Positions 22,406 through 33,298 of a stretch of 64,000 nt of DNA are shown here, in pieces; position 1 is the stretch's first letter; each line of letters opens with the position of its first letter. The stretch comes from Phaseolus vulgaris (Eukaryota; Streptophyta; Magnoliopsida; Fabales; Fabaceae). The DNA is taken from the NCBI RefSeq assembly GCF_000499845.2, contig NW_027174136.1, positions 1-64,000 on the forward strand. Direction: 5' to 3'. Made by a program: the position numbers and the translations under genes. The notes beneath the pieces were generated by a model. It did not search any database and was not told the DNA's origin. It saw nothing but the letters and a program-made list of their open reading frames with translations.

Positions 22406-24882
22406 ATTATTTTAACGTAATCAGAATTATTTATGCCTCGTTCGGCATCAGAGTTATCTTATTACTTTAACATAATCAGAATTTATTATGCCTCGTTCGG
22501 CATCAGAATTATCTTATTACTTTAATGTAATCAGAATTATTTATACCTCGTTCGGCATCAAAATTATCTTATTACTTTAATGTAATCAGAATTATTTATG
22601 TCTCGTTCGGCATCAGAATTATCTTATTACTTTAATGTAATCAGAATTATTAATGCCTCGTTCGGCATCAAAATTATCTTATTACTAATGTAATCAGAAT
22701 TATTTATGTCTCGTTCGGCATCACAGTTATCTTATTACTTTTATGTAATCAGAATTATTTATGCCTCATTCGGCATCAGAATTATCTTATTACTTTAATG
22801 TAATCAGAATTATTTATGTATCGTTCGGCATCAGAATTATCTTATTACTTTAATGTAATCAGAATTATTTATGTCTCGTTCAGCATCAGAATTATCTTAT
22901 TACTTTAATGTAATTAGAATTATTTATGCCTCGTTCGGCATCAGAATTATCTTATTACTTTAATGTAATCAGAATTATTTATGTCTCGTTCGGCATCAGA
23001 GCTATCTTATTACTTTTATGTAATCAGAATTATTTATGCCTCGTTCGGCATCAGAATTATCTTATTACTTTAATGTAATCAGAATTATTTATGCCACGTT
23101 CGGCATCAGAATTATCTTTTTACTAATGTAATCAGAATTATTTATGCCTCGTTCGGCAGCAGAATTATCTTTTTACTAATGTAATCAGAATTATTTATGT
23201 CTCGTTTGCCATCAGAATTATCTTTCGGCATCAGAATTATCTTATTACTTTAATGTAATCAGAATTATTTATGCCTCGTTCGGCATCAGAGTTATCTTAT
23301 TACTAATGTAATCAGAATTATTTATGTCTCGTTCGGCATCAGAATTATCTTACTCCTTTTATGTAATCAGAATTATTTATGCCTCGTTCGGAATCAGAAT
23401 TATTACTTTAATGTAATCAGAATTATTTATGCCTCGTTCGGCATCAGAATTATCTTTTTACTAATGTAATGAGAATTATTTATGTCTCGTTTGCCATCAG
23501 AATTATCTTATTACTTTAATGTAATCAGAATTATTTATGCCTCGTTCGGCATCAGAATTACCTTTTTACTAATGTAATCAGAATTATTTATGTCTCGTTC
23601 GGCATCAGAATTATCTTATTACTTTTATGTAATCAGAATTATTTATGCCTCGTTCGGAATCAGAATTATCTAATTACTTTAATGTAATCAGAATTATTTA
23701 TGCCTCGTTCGGCATCAGAATTATCTTTTTACTAATGTAATCAGAATTATTTATGTCTCGTTTGCCATCAGAATTATCTTTCGGCATCAGAATTATCTTA
23801 TTACTTTAATGTAATCAGAATTATTTATGCCTCGTTCGGCATCAGAGTTATCTTATTACTTATGTAATCAGAATTATTTATGCCTCGTTCGGCATCAGAA
23901 TTATCTTATTACTTTAATGTAATTAGAATTATTTATGCCTCGTTCGGCATCAGAATTATCTTATTACTTTAATGTAATCAGAATTATTTATGTCTCATTC
24001 GGCATCAGAGCTATCTTATTACTTTTATGCAATCAGACTTATTTATGCCTCGTTCGGCATCAGAATTATCTTATTACTTTAATGTAATCAGAATTATTTA
24101 TGCCACGTTCGGCATCAGAATTATCTTTTTACTAATGTAATCAGAATTATTTATGTCTCGTTTGCCATCAGAATTATCTTTCGGCATCAGAATTATCTTA
24201 TTACTTTAATGTAATCAGAATTATTTATGCCTCGTTCGGCATCAGAATTACCTTTTTACTAATGTAATCAGAATTATTTATGTCTCGTTCGGCATCAGAA
24301 TTATCTTACTCCTTTTATGTAATCAGAATTATTTATGCCTCGTTCGGAATCCGAATTATTACTTTAATGTAATCAGAATTATTTATGCCTCGTTCGGCAT
24401 CAGAATTATCTTTTTACTAATGTAATGAGAATTATTTATGTCTCGTTTGCCATCAGAATTATCTTTCGACATCAGAATTATCTTATTACTTTAATGTAAT
24501 CAGAATTATTTATGTCTCGCTCGGCATCAGAGTTATCTTATTACTTATGTAATCAGAATTATTTATGCCTCGTTCGGCATCAGAATTATCTTATTACTTT
24601 AATGTAATCAGAATTATTTATGTCTCGTTCGGCATCAGAATTATCTTATTACTTTAATGTAATTAGAATTATTTATGCCTCGTTCGGCATCAGAATTATC
24701 TTATTACTTTAATGTAAGCAGAATTATTTATGTCTCGTTCGGCATCAGAGTTATCTTATTACTTTTATGTAATCAGAATTATTTATGCCTCGTTCGGCAT
24801 CAGAATTATCTTATTACTTTTATGTAATCAGAATTATTTATGCCTCGTTCGGCATCAGAATTATCTTATTACTTTTATGTTA
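22406..24882 (+). repeat. 55-bp tandem array 2, downstream of ZPR1
   Basis: About 45 units of the same 55-bp family and orientation as array 1. Marker variants recur in blocks: the changed phrase CTCGTTTGCC appears at about 23201, 23485, 23758, 24158 and 24442, mostly 273-284 bp apart, showing that five-unit blocks were copied. Many units are shortened around TTTTTACTAATGTAA. There is no closing 88-bp repeat; the array stops at unrelated sequence. Confidence 0.9.
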
Positions 24883-25574
24883 TAGGAGACATAATTTGCG
24901 CCACCAAGTCTCAATGCTTGGCCGACTTCTCGGCCGACCGTTTGCTCGCTTGCTGGATTAACATCGCCCGTTCTTGTTCGATTAAAATCACAATTAAAAG
25001 GCCGACCGCCCTAATCCAGCTTATTTGATCACCCGCAGGGGCACGTCACACCTCGAGAAATGGAATAACCGCACGATCAAGGGAAACCGACCGACACCCA
25101 TCATTAAAGACTCATCGGACACATCTGCCCTTGAGCCTGGGGGGCAAGTGTACCGGTATGACCGAGACCTTACGGGAGTTGGCCGAGACGACCGTGGGGC
25201 CGAGACCTCAGAAGACTTGGCCGAGAGGCCGAGACTTTGAACAGTACAAACTCATGGTTGGTGATCGATTCTCTACTGCCGATTCCGATGGCATGAATTC
25301 TTGTCTCAAGAAGATCAAAGTTTTGGAACACTGAGTATTTTGGCCTTCAACTAGTGTCATTGAAAGTTTTCAGGTTATTTGCAACTTGTTTGCGTTCAAT
25401 CACAAGTTGCCTCAGAATTCTTCTAGGTTAAATTTTAATCTCTCTAATCATAGGGTATTTTTTCTCTCTGTGAGTTCAGTGCATTTCTGAGTTTACTGGT
25501 TATAGTAACTAGTGTATGTTATAGTTACAAGTTTCTTCCGTGAGAGAAGTGTCCTGGGAAAATATGTAAATTTG
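24883..25574 (+). mobile_element. Unclassified LTR-element remnant
   Basis: GC-rich sequence rich in GGCCGAGA/CCGACC words, unlike its neighbours. At 25130-25149 CTGGGGGGCAAG is followed by TGTACCGG, which looks like a polypurine tract joined to an LTR start. The stretch to 25574 would then be part of an LTR, cut off where integrase sequence begins. No protein domain seen. Confidence 0.35.
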
Positions 25575-26340
25575 CGCCTTCACCAAGTGAATAGAGGCGG
25601 AGCCAGTGGCCCAGATCACCGCGCACAAAGTTCAGCACTTTGTGTGGAAGAATATCGTGTGCCGTTTTGGCGTACCTAGGCGGCTGATATCTGATAACGG
25701 AACCTAGTTCGCCAGCCAGCAATTGAGGAATCTGTGTGCTGAAGTAGGCATCAAGCAGGTGTTCGCGTCAGTCGAACACCCCCAGACTAATGGACAGGTG
25801 GAATTAGCAAACAGAGTTTTGCTAAGGGGGCTAAAGAGAAGGCTAGAGAAGGTCAAAGGGGCGTGGGCGGAGGAAGTGCCAAGGATTGTATGGGCGTACC
25901 ACACCACGCCCCAATCTTCCACCATGGAGACGCCTTTCAGCTTAGTGTACGGTTCGGATGCGATAATCCCGGTTGAGATTCACGAAAGCTCACCGCGTTA
26001 CCAAAATTTTGTGGCTGAAGAATCTAACGAAGAGAGGCGGGTAAACCTGGACCTACTAGACGAAGCCAGAGAAGAAGCTAGAATAAAAGCCGAAGCGGTA
26101 AAAAGAAGAGTAGAGCGACAGTACAACTCTAAGGTAAAGCCGCGACAGTTTCAGATCGGCGACCTAGTCATTAGGAAGGCCCACCCCTACGAGTTAGAGA
26201 ATAAGCTATCTCCCAAGTGGACTGGACCTTTCAGAGTCACCGAGGCTAAAGGCAACGGTTCTTACAATCTAGAGACCTTGGAGGGTGGTCCCATTCCACG
26301 CAGCTGGAATGCAGCCAACTTAAAATTTTATTTTAGTTGA
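25575..26340 (+). pseudogene. 5'-truncated integrase of a Tat element (D/E)
   Basis: Frame begins inside the integrase core (TK-stop-IEAEPVAQ, LISDNGT-stop-FAS) and is open from 25723 to 26340. Motifs: SVEHPQTNGQVE, WAYHTTPQSS, then the C-terminal GPFRVTEA module ending LKFYFS. Stops at 25589 and about 25708 and the missing N-terminus show it is dead. It is very close to the integrase of element C at 37338-38327. Confidence 0.85.
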
Positions 26341-26490
26341 CTTATGTAAGCAGCGATGTAACAGTTTTGTTAAAGGGGACGCTCTTTTTCCCCTCCCGGG
26401 GTTTTTTAATGAGGTCACCCGAATAAAAGAAAAACAAGTTTCTGAAAAGCCTTGCCTTGGTTTTCAATCTTTATCTTTTCCCCGTTTGAA

Positions 26491-26623
26491 GCGGCGATAG
26501 GCGTCGCCAGTAAAGAGGGCGTCGCCAAGAAGAAAGGCATCCCCCAGAAGATAGGCGTCGCCAAGAAGACAGGCGTCGCCAAGAAGAAAGGTGTCGCCCA
26601 GAAGAAAGGCGTCGCCAAGAGAC
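26491..26623. repeat. GGCGTCGCC minisatellite
   Basis: About seven units of 18-19 bp of the type GGCGTCGCCAAGAAGAAA. The core is an inverted repeat (GGCG-T-CGCC). The same core makes minisatellites in the U3 of the LTRs; here it lies between integrase and the opposite-strand ORF. Confidence 0.85.
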
Positions 26624-26960
26624 ATAGATGAGATATATGCAAAAGTAAAGCAGCGTTACGGAAGCCAAGCATGGTATAGTAAAGTTAGTTTTACAGGCAG
26701 TGTTCAAGATAAATGGGAGTAATGCGAATAGGGCAAACAATACAAGCCCGTACTCATATAAAAGTACAGATTCAACACTCGTCAGCAACATCCAGAGCTT
26801 GGTGGGGAGGAGGACGACGTTTCATTCCCAGCCCTCAACGCCTGGGTAAGTTGCGATCTCCGCTGTTGGTTTATCTTTGAACCTGCGCGAAGAAAACGAG
26901 AGCGGTAAGAGGGACCCAGTGAGTGTAAAAAGCGAAAGTTTCTGAGTTAGCCACACGTAC

Positions 26961-27726
26961 CTATGTCCTTCTCCAAGATCCCAGAGTTGAACTCCAAACT
27001 GATCAAGGTGGCGGAGTCAAAGCCTCCCACCTCAACAAGGATCCGGCAAACCACCTGGTCATTCGGGGCTAGCTTCTTGAAGGGTTTGGATTTGAGGGCC
27101 CTCATCTCCCCCACCCAGTACAGTGGAAAACCATCTAAAGCGGTGGGAACGAGGTCAGAGCAACAGATCTTGAAGAACTTGCCTTTCCACCTAGTGAATG
27201 AGTTCTGGAAAGGAGTCAGGAGAACCCTACCGGGAACATTACTGAGGGTGACCCAAAGATTATTCCTTTGCCTCTTCACCTCAAAGAAATGCAGAAAGGT
27301 ATCAACCGAGGGTGCACGACCTAGAAACCCGAAAAGGATGTCAAAGGCCTTGACGAAAGCCCAGCTATTGGGATATAACTGGGCCGGAGCAGCATTGATC
27401 TCTGTCAGCAGTTCTTTCTCAAACCTGGAGAAGGGTAGGCGCACGCCGATGGTCTTGAAAACCACCTGATAGAAATAAAAGAAGGGGACCCCGTCGTTGG
27501 CCCGTTCGTCTCCGCATACTGGCTCCCTTAGAGTGCAAGGGAGCACAGCAATATCATCGTCGTGCCTCTAGGCGAAGGCCCGGTGATCATAGGAGCATGA
27601 ATCCCCTTTGTGTTCCCTTATGGCGCGGGTAGAAAGAAGGCACGAGCACTCGTCCAGAAGCTCGCTCGAGGCTCAAGTGTACAGGTCCTTGGGATTAACC
27701 TGGGGAAGGGGAGCACGAGAAGACAT
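26961..27726 (-). pseudogene. Opposite-strand ORF of element D, exon 1 only
   Basis: ATG at 27726. One frame runs to 26961 with two stops (TGA near 27675, TAG near 27570). It carries the family N-terminal domain: SSELLDEC, then VGVRLPF-like GVRLPFSRF, AQLYPNSWAFVKAF, WKGKFFKI, FPLYWVG. At 26960 the frame meets GTACGTG, the same donor position as in the other copies. Exon 2 with the coiled coil is not recognisable to the left. Confidence 0.8.
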
Positions 27727-27979
27727 GCCTGAACAAAATCTGGGAGGCTTGGGGGTGAATGGTTCACTGGTAACGCAAGAGTAAAATGCTGGTTGGAACG
27801 AACACCAGAAGGACTCTTCGCGAGAAAAGAAAGGGTGCAAGTAGGTTACGAAAGGCGCAGAAATGATGAGGACAGTTTCAAGATTTTGAAGAACATAAAT
27901 ATTGCGGTTAGAGCGCCAAACGACGCAAATGGAAGTGTTGCAGTTATAGCGCCAAACGACGCAAATGGACGTACTGTAC

Positions 27980-28165
27980 GATCGAGCCACGTGGCAGGAG
28001 ATGTGAGGATGTTCCTGGCACCACAGGATAACACTCACAGAACGTCGTTTCGACAGAATGCCCAAGGGTACGATACGCCGTCGAAGAGTGGGTCAGAGTT
28101 ACAGAGAATGTCAGGACGAGTGGCTGGACATCCCGTCAGCCGTACGAGAGGCGCCACGTGGATAG
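27980..28165 (-). promoter_or_regulatory. G-box pair upstream of the element D opposite-strand ORF
   Basis: CACGTG at 27988-27993 (within GCCACGTGGC) and 28155-28160 (within GCCACGTGG), about 260 and 430 bp upstream of the ORF start. G-boxes bind plant bZIP and bHLH factors. The same arrangement occurs in E and G. Confidence 0.5.
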
Positions 28166-28189
28166 CACAGGCAAAACCTTGAGCTCTTC

Positions 28190-28485
28190 GCTCTCCCAGG
28201 CGTCGATCGCGACCAAGGTCAAAGTCAATGCCAAGGTAAAGCTAACGCCCAGGGCGGCGCCAGCATGAGACGCCCAAGGCGTCGCCAGGAAAGGCGCAGA
28301 GGGCGACGCCAGCATGGGACGTCGTGAGCGTCACCAACCCAATTATCAACAGGATCACCTCCCCGATACCCACAGGTAGGAAAGACTGTGGAGGGAGAAG
28401 GGGTCGCCAAACGCCAGTGGACCACTGGCAGAGTTGTTCCCCGACACCCTTGGGAAGGAAAGACCACGGAGGGAACGACCCCCCC
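28190..28485 (+). mobile_element. Degenerate LTR (U3) fragment of element D
   Basis: Contains the U3 features of the family LTRs in order: AAGGTCAAAGTCAA-type repeats, GGCGTCGCC words, then two copies of the CCCCGATACCC...GGTAGGAAAGAC block (28360s and 28438-28470). Ends in a C14 run. The rest of the LTR is missing. Confidence 0.55.
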
Positions 28486-28499
28486 CCCCCAGAGCACTC

Positions 28500-28700
28500 G
28501 GTGTTTTTAGACACCCTGGGACGATACGGCGCTGCTGTAGCAGGCCTCTCCTTAGGCGTGGGCGCCGGGCACCAGCAATCAAGGAGCAGACCGCTTTGGT
28601 GTTTGAGACACCCCGTGGACGATACGGCTCAGTTAGGCGAGCCTCTCCATGGGCGTGAGCATCGACGCGTGGCCTTGTCCCAGATGTTTGGGATCCAGAG
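28500..28700. repeat. Diverged internal tandem repeat of element E
   Basis: Two to three units around GCGTGGGC/GGGCACC and TTGAGACACC. It matches, in reverse complement, the longer array of element C at 36630-37165, which fixes its place between integrase and the opposite-strand ORF. Confidence 0.55.
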
Positions 28701-29018
28701 TAAGCCTCAACTTTCGCGTTGCGACAATGGTAAGGCCACAGACGCCTTTACGAAGTGCAGGCGCCGGATGCACAGGGTCGCCCAACGCAGCGAAAGAAAC
28801 AAGTAGAGTACAGGCAAAACAACCGAAGCACATGAAAGCAAAAACAAAATGAAGGTAAAATCACTCAGGCGAATTCAATAGCTCAAAGGTACCGAATTTG
28901 TCAAGCAAAACCCACAGTTGTGACGAAAGTGCAAACAGTTCAAAGAATTACAAGTTTATCAAAGGAAAAGACAAGGCGTAAAATGTAAAGAAGAAAGGTG
29001 GCAGTTGAGGGTAGCGTT
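28701..29018. other. Non-coding 3' flank of the element E opposite-strand ORF
   Basis: No coding signal on either strand beyond short chance frames. On the minus strand this is downstream of the ORF stop. Confidence 0.4.
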
Positions 29019-31298
29019 TCAGTCGTCGAGGTCAAGGGGGACAACTTTCCCGTCGACGATGTGATGGGTAGAATCACAGCTCGAGACGTCTATCCCAGGG
29101 TTCACACAAGTGGCCTGAGCCAGAGCCTCCTGGAAACCCTCCTCGAAGGTACCCGCCATGTCATCGATGAGGGCCTTTTTATCTTTCTCTAGCTCCTCAA
29201 TGACGGCGTCCCCGGAAGCTACCTATTTTTCCAAAGCCTCCTTCTCCACGCGGAGCCGGCTGACCTCGACCTGCAGTTTGTCATGGTCCGCCTGGAGCAG
29301 GCCCATAGCTTTGACTTGATCAGCCATCTCCCCCTCTATCCGCTCCAGTTTTCCTGCTTGCTCACAGCATGGGTTTTTCAAGTCCTTTTGGACTTCTTCA
29401 TAGGCTTCGACCATGCCCTGGAGACCGATTGTTTGGACTTGAAGAGTGACTTCCCGAGCGTAGGAATCAGCCTGAAGTTCCACTGCCTCTGCCAGTTGTT
29501 TTTCAGCCTCTTCCTTGGCCTTTTCCGCCAACTTCAAGGAGGCTTGGGAGGCCTCATCTTGGCGTCTCAGGTTTTCCTTCTCTTCCTCCAGAGCAGCAAC
29601 CCTTATTTCCAGAGCTTGGAGGGATTGTGCCTGCAAAGCGGCATTCCTGGCTTGAGTGCGCCAGTCAAGAGCCACGACCAAGAAGGCCTCCATGTAGAAG
29701 GGCATTCCCTCCCTTCGGTCGGAGCTCTCTGGCATCGATTCCCAGTTGAAACCCCTCATAAAGTATATGATGGGGGGGCGGAAGGGCGATGAGATCGGGG
29801 GCAGCGGCAGGAGAGGCAGGGGAGGCAGGGGAGGCGGGAGCAGCTGGAGCAGCGGAGACTTCCGCAGGCGTCGGAGAAAGGGCAATTTTGGCCCCGTCGC
29901 CTCTTTCTCCCTGAACTGTTGCAGGAATGGGAGAGGTGGCACTAGGAGGGTTATCCCTGAAGGAGCCCCCTCCCTGAGGTGATGCTGGTGGAGGGATGGG
30001 AACCCTAGCGACTTTTCTCCTCTTGAAGACTACCCCATCGTCAGAGTCTTCGTCATCGGATAGAACCTCCAACACCCTTTTTCCTTTGTCAAGGGGGGCT
30101 GGAGCTGGCGACGAAGCCACGGCCAGGGGAACAGCGGCAATAGGTGGGGGCGAGTTGGGTGTTTGGAGCAGCTGAGGGCCATGGGTAGGAGGTGAAGATG
30201 AGCCTAGTGGGGGTTCGGCGGTGGTTGGTGGCAGTGACGGCAAAGTCAGTGAGGGGGCGCCGGCCTTTGCAGCACGGGCGGCCTTCATTGCTTTCGCCAA
30301 AGCCATCCTTTTGGGGGCAACCATCACTGATCCTACATTCAGATAAACCAAGTAGCAGAAGTTAAGACCAAGGCAGTTGTATAAACCCACAAAATGCGCA
30401 AATAAACGAGACATAAACACAAAGGAGAACAGGGCAAAGAGACCAGTAAGGCTAGCATGATGCATCAAAATATAGGTAACAGAAAACCAACGAGTGGAGT
30501 CTCCCTACCAAAATAGGTGGACAAGGAGTGGGCGTTGTATTCGCTCGCAATGAGCTTCAGTGTATCGAACACAATCTCCAGGCTAGCCAAGGCCTTGCAC
30601 ACCTCCCTATCAGCGGGGGATAAATCCTCTAGGGCCTTGGCCTTTAGCAGCTTGGGGTGCTCCGTCCAGTACAGGGGAAAGCCATCCAAGGCTGTGGGGT
30701 CGTGCTTGGCGCAGCACACCCTAAAGAACTTTCCTTTCCAATTCTTGTAGCAATTCTGGATGAGGGAGAGAAGGATCCTACCTGCAATCCCGAAGAAGCT
30801 TACCCAGAAGCTTTTCCCCTGTTTCTTCACCTCAAAGAACTGTAAGAAGGCATCCACAGAGGGAAGGACGCCTAGATACCCGCAGAGAATTTGAAAGCCC
30901 CTTACGAAAGCCCAGCTGTTGGGGTGAAGCTGGGCGGGGGCTGTATTAATCTCGGTGAGAAGTTCCCTCTTGAAGGGTGTGAACGGGAGGCGCACCCCAA
31001 CGCGTTTAAATACCGTTTGGTACATAAAGAAGAAAGGGTCCCCCTTTCTAGGTCTGTCATCTATGCAGACGGGTTGCCCAGGTCTACCGGGACGAACAGA
31101 GATGTGCGCGTCATGAGTGCGGCAAAAAACATTAAAATTGTACAAGAGGGGATCCCCGCGGTGGTCCTCCAGGTCTTTGAAGGTTGTCAAGGAGGTGCAT
31201 TCGCTCAAGAGTTCGTCGGGGGCCCATGAATAGAAGGCTTTATAGCTGGACTTAGGGGTCTTGGGGGGAGAACCAGACTTCGATTTCGAACGCGTCAT
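29019..31298 (-). pseudogene. Opposite-strand ORF of element E, most complete copy
   Basis: Exon 1 31298-30509 starts MTRSKSKSG and holds the N-terminal domain: WAPDELLSECTSL, GVRLPFTPF, AQLHPNSWAFVRGF, WKGKFFRV, FPLYWTE. Intron 30508-30333 is GTAGGG to TGTAG. Exon 2 30332-29019: basic start (PKRMALAKAMKAARAAKA), a long Pro/Ala/Ser linker, an acidic patch (LSDDEDSDDG) next to KRRK, then a coiled coil of about 150 residues and a C-terminus with DGKVVPLDLDD. Two lesions: a one-base shift at the G7 run 29772-29778 and a TAG near 29223. Total about 670 residues. Known Tat elements carry extra genes in this place whose function is unknown. I assign none. Confidence 0.8.
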
Positions 31299-32040
31299 GA
31301 TGTGAATAAATAGCTGAGAAAGAAGAAAGGAAAAGGGTTTTAACAAGCGGTGCTAAGGCGGAAAAGAGAGCAGAACTCCCAAGAAGTGCCACCCACACGA
31401 AGAAACCCCGAAGGAGGAAGTAGAGAACGGAAAAAGAACAGGAGAAGAACAGCGGAGGGAGAAAACGCAGAAATGCAGAAATATAAACAGTCCCAGGCAG
31501 TCCAATACAGAATAATGCAATGCAACGAAGGAGAAGAGCCATGGAGGGGAAAAATCGTACCTTTGGTGTCAAAGTAGGGAACGAGGGAAACGCGAGGGAA
31601 GGGGCAGAGATCGCGAGAGCAGAAATTCGAAGAAGATGAACAGTGGGAAAGGTGCAGAGAGGGTGGATGAAACAGTGGATTGAGCGCGGGGTTTTGGGTA
31701 ACTTAAACGTTACACTCGCAACCCAAGAGGCGCTAATTGAGGGCCCTGTGATGGAACCACGTGTCGCGGGATTGGGCGCTCACGGGGAGCGCAAGAGACT
31801 CCTGGGGGTAACCGTGTGATGAGCCACGTGGCAAAAGATTAATAGTGGCCCTGAAAGGGATTGTTTCCCCCATTTCAGAGGATGTCCCATCAGCCATTAA
31901 GAATACCCCCAATGAGTTCTGAGAGTGTCACGTCAAGGGTTTAAAGTTTGTCACGTTAGCAAGAATGACACGTCACCAGGGTGCCACGTGGATGGCGTGG
32001 GCGAGGCTCTTAGTCTTTTCGCTGAAGACAAGTTATCAGC
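31299..32040 (-). promoter_or_regulatory. Upstream region of the element E opposite-strand ORF with three G-boxes
   Basis: No protein coding. CACGTG at 31758-31763, 31825-31830 and 31985-31990, the last two in GCCACGTGG context. They lie 460-690 bp upstream of the ATG at 31298 and just inside the 3' LTR. Confidence 0.5.
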
Positions 32041-32058
32041 TTAAGACTGGGGCGCTTG
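32041..32058 (+). other. Polypurine tract of element E
   Basis: TTAAGACTGGGGCGCTTG directly before the LTR start. The equivalent in element G reads AAGACTGGGGGGCTCG. It primes plus-strand DNA synthesis. Confidence 0.7.
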
Positions 32059-33298
32059 TGTACCGTCCCGTACCCCGGGCGTTGACAAAGTCAAGGTCAA
32101 GGTCAACGATGAAGGTCAAAGTCAACATGAGACATCGCCAAGAGAGAAGGTGTCGCCAAGAAAGAAGGCGTCGCCAAGAGAGAAGGCCTCGCCAAGAAAG
32201 GAGGCGTCGCCAAGAAAGGAGGCGTCGCCAAGAGAGAAGGCGTCGCCAAGGGAGAAGACGTCGCCAAGATAAGGCGTCTCCTAGCAGGGCGTCGCCAAGG
32301 CAAAGTGACGTAAGAGCAAGGCAGCCACGGTGTTGCTCCCCGATACCCATGGGTAGGAAAGACCATGGAGGGGGCGACTCCGTGGGAAAGCCTCAAACCC
32401 CGGTAGCCAGGAGACAGTGATAACGAGAAGAGAAAGGTGGTTTCAAGGCCATAGAGATAGCGCCTGTGTAGAGCAACCTGACTTGTGAAGTACCCCTGCC
32501 ACCTCAGAGACGCCTTTGGGATAGATACGACCCGGGAGAGGGGTCATGCCCAGGGGCAGCCAGGTGCAAGGTGCGAGAGGAAGGTAGATACGCTCTCACA
32601 ATGAGTGACTAGAGGCTTGGGGGCATGAGTTGGCACCCAAAAAGTCACCCCTTGCGCAGTTGCACTCCCAGGTAGGAGGTCTCAAGCGAGGAAACACCCT
32701 CAGACAGGGTAACGGTGCCGTGAGGCTCTCTACGTGTACAGTAGCCAATTCAGAATAGTAACGCCAGCTTGTCAGGTGCAAGGTAATTAAAGCGATTTAA
32801 TACAGTTTACGTTTCGAGCGTTTAAGGTACTATAAATGCTCCCAAGCGTTTCGAACGTCTTAAATGCGCTGAACGTTTTATGATTAAATGCGCTTTAAGG
32901 CGCTTTAAATGCGGGAGTAGTTTAAATAGCGCCTCGAATGTTGGGAACGGGGTTCGAACTTTTGGCAAATTTACCAGAAACACTCTAGTTGCTTGCTCGA
33001 GCCTTGAGGTTACGCACAAGGGACTAGGGTAAGATTTTTGCCAGAACGAGAATAGACAGGAGGGGGAGAGAGAGGTTTTTCTCTTGTATCACCTTCAGAG
33101 TACCATTCACGGTGCTCCGATACGGAGGTGCTTAGTTTTTGGTGTTTCTTGCTGGCTGACTTGAGCGTCGGAGTGCAAACGGCCGCTAGGGCGCCCTTTT
33201 TCTCTCTTTGCAGGAAACCACAGGTGCCCAGTGAGAAGGAGCCCTAGTTGACAGGTGAGATGGTGCACGATGACGTCCCAGGTCAACCGGACGGAACA
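32059..33298 (+). mobile_element. 3' LTR of element E (1240 bp)
   Basis: Starts TGTACCGTCC, ends CGGACGGAACA. The left neighbour is a polypurine tract, so it is a 3' LTR and not a solo one; flanks GCTTG and GTTTC differ, as expected. It carries the U3 minisatellite (32127-32303), the CCCCGATACCCATGGGTAGG block near 32338 and the U5 block near 33161-33198. Right of 33298 the sequence is the interior of the element C opposite-strand ORF, so E inserted into C. Confidence 0.9.
32127..32303 (+). repeat. U3 minisatellite of the E LTR
   Basis: About ten units of 15-18 bp on the pattern GGCGTCGCCAAGAGAGAA. Unit length and number differ between LTR copies in this window. Confidence 0.85.

Noticed and set aside
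24840..25334. Short + strand frames after array 2 as a host gene
   Set aside because: No family match, mixed array and LTR-like sequence, and several frames open together.
32059..33298. E LTR as a sixth solo LTR
   Set aside because: Flanks GCTTG and GTTTC do not match and a polypurine tract precedes it, so it is the 3' LTR of a longer element.
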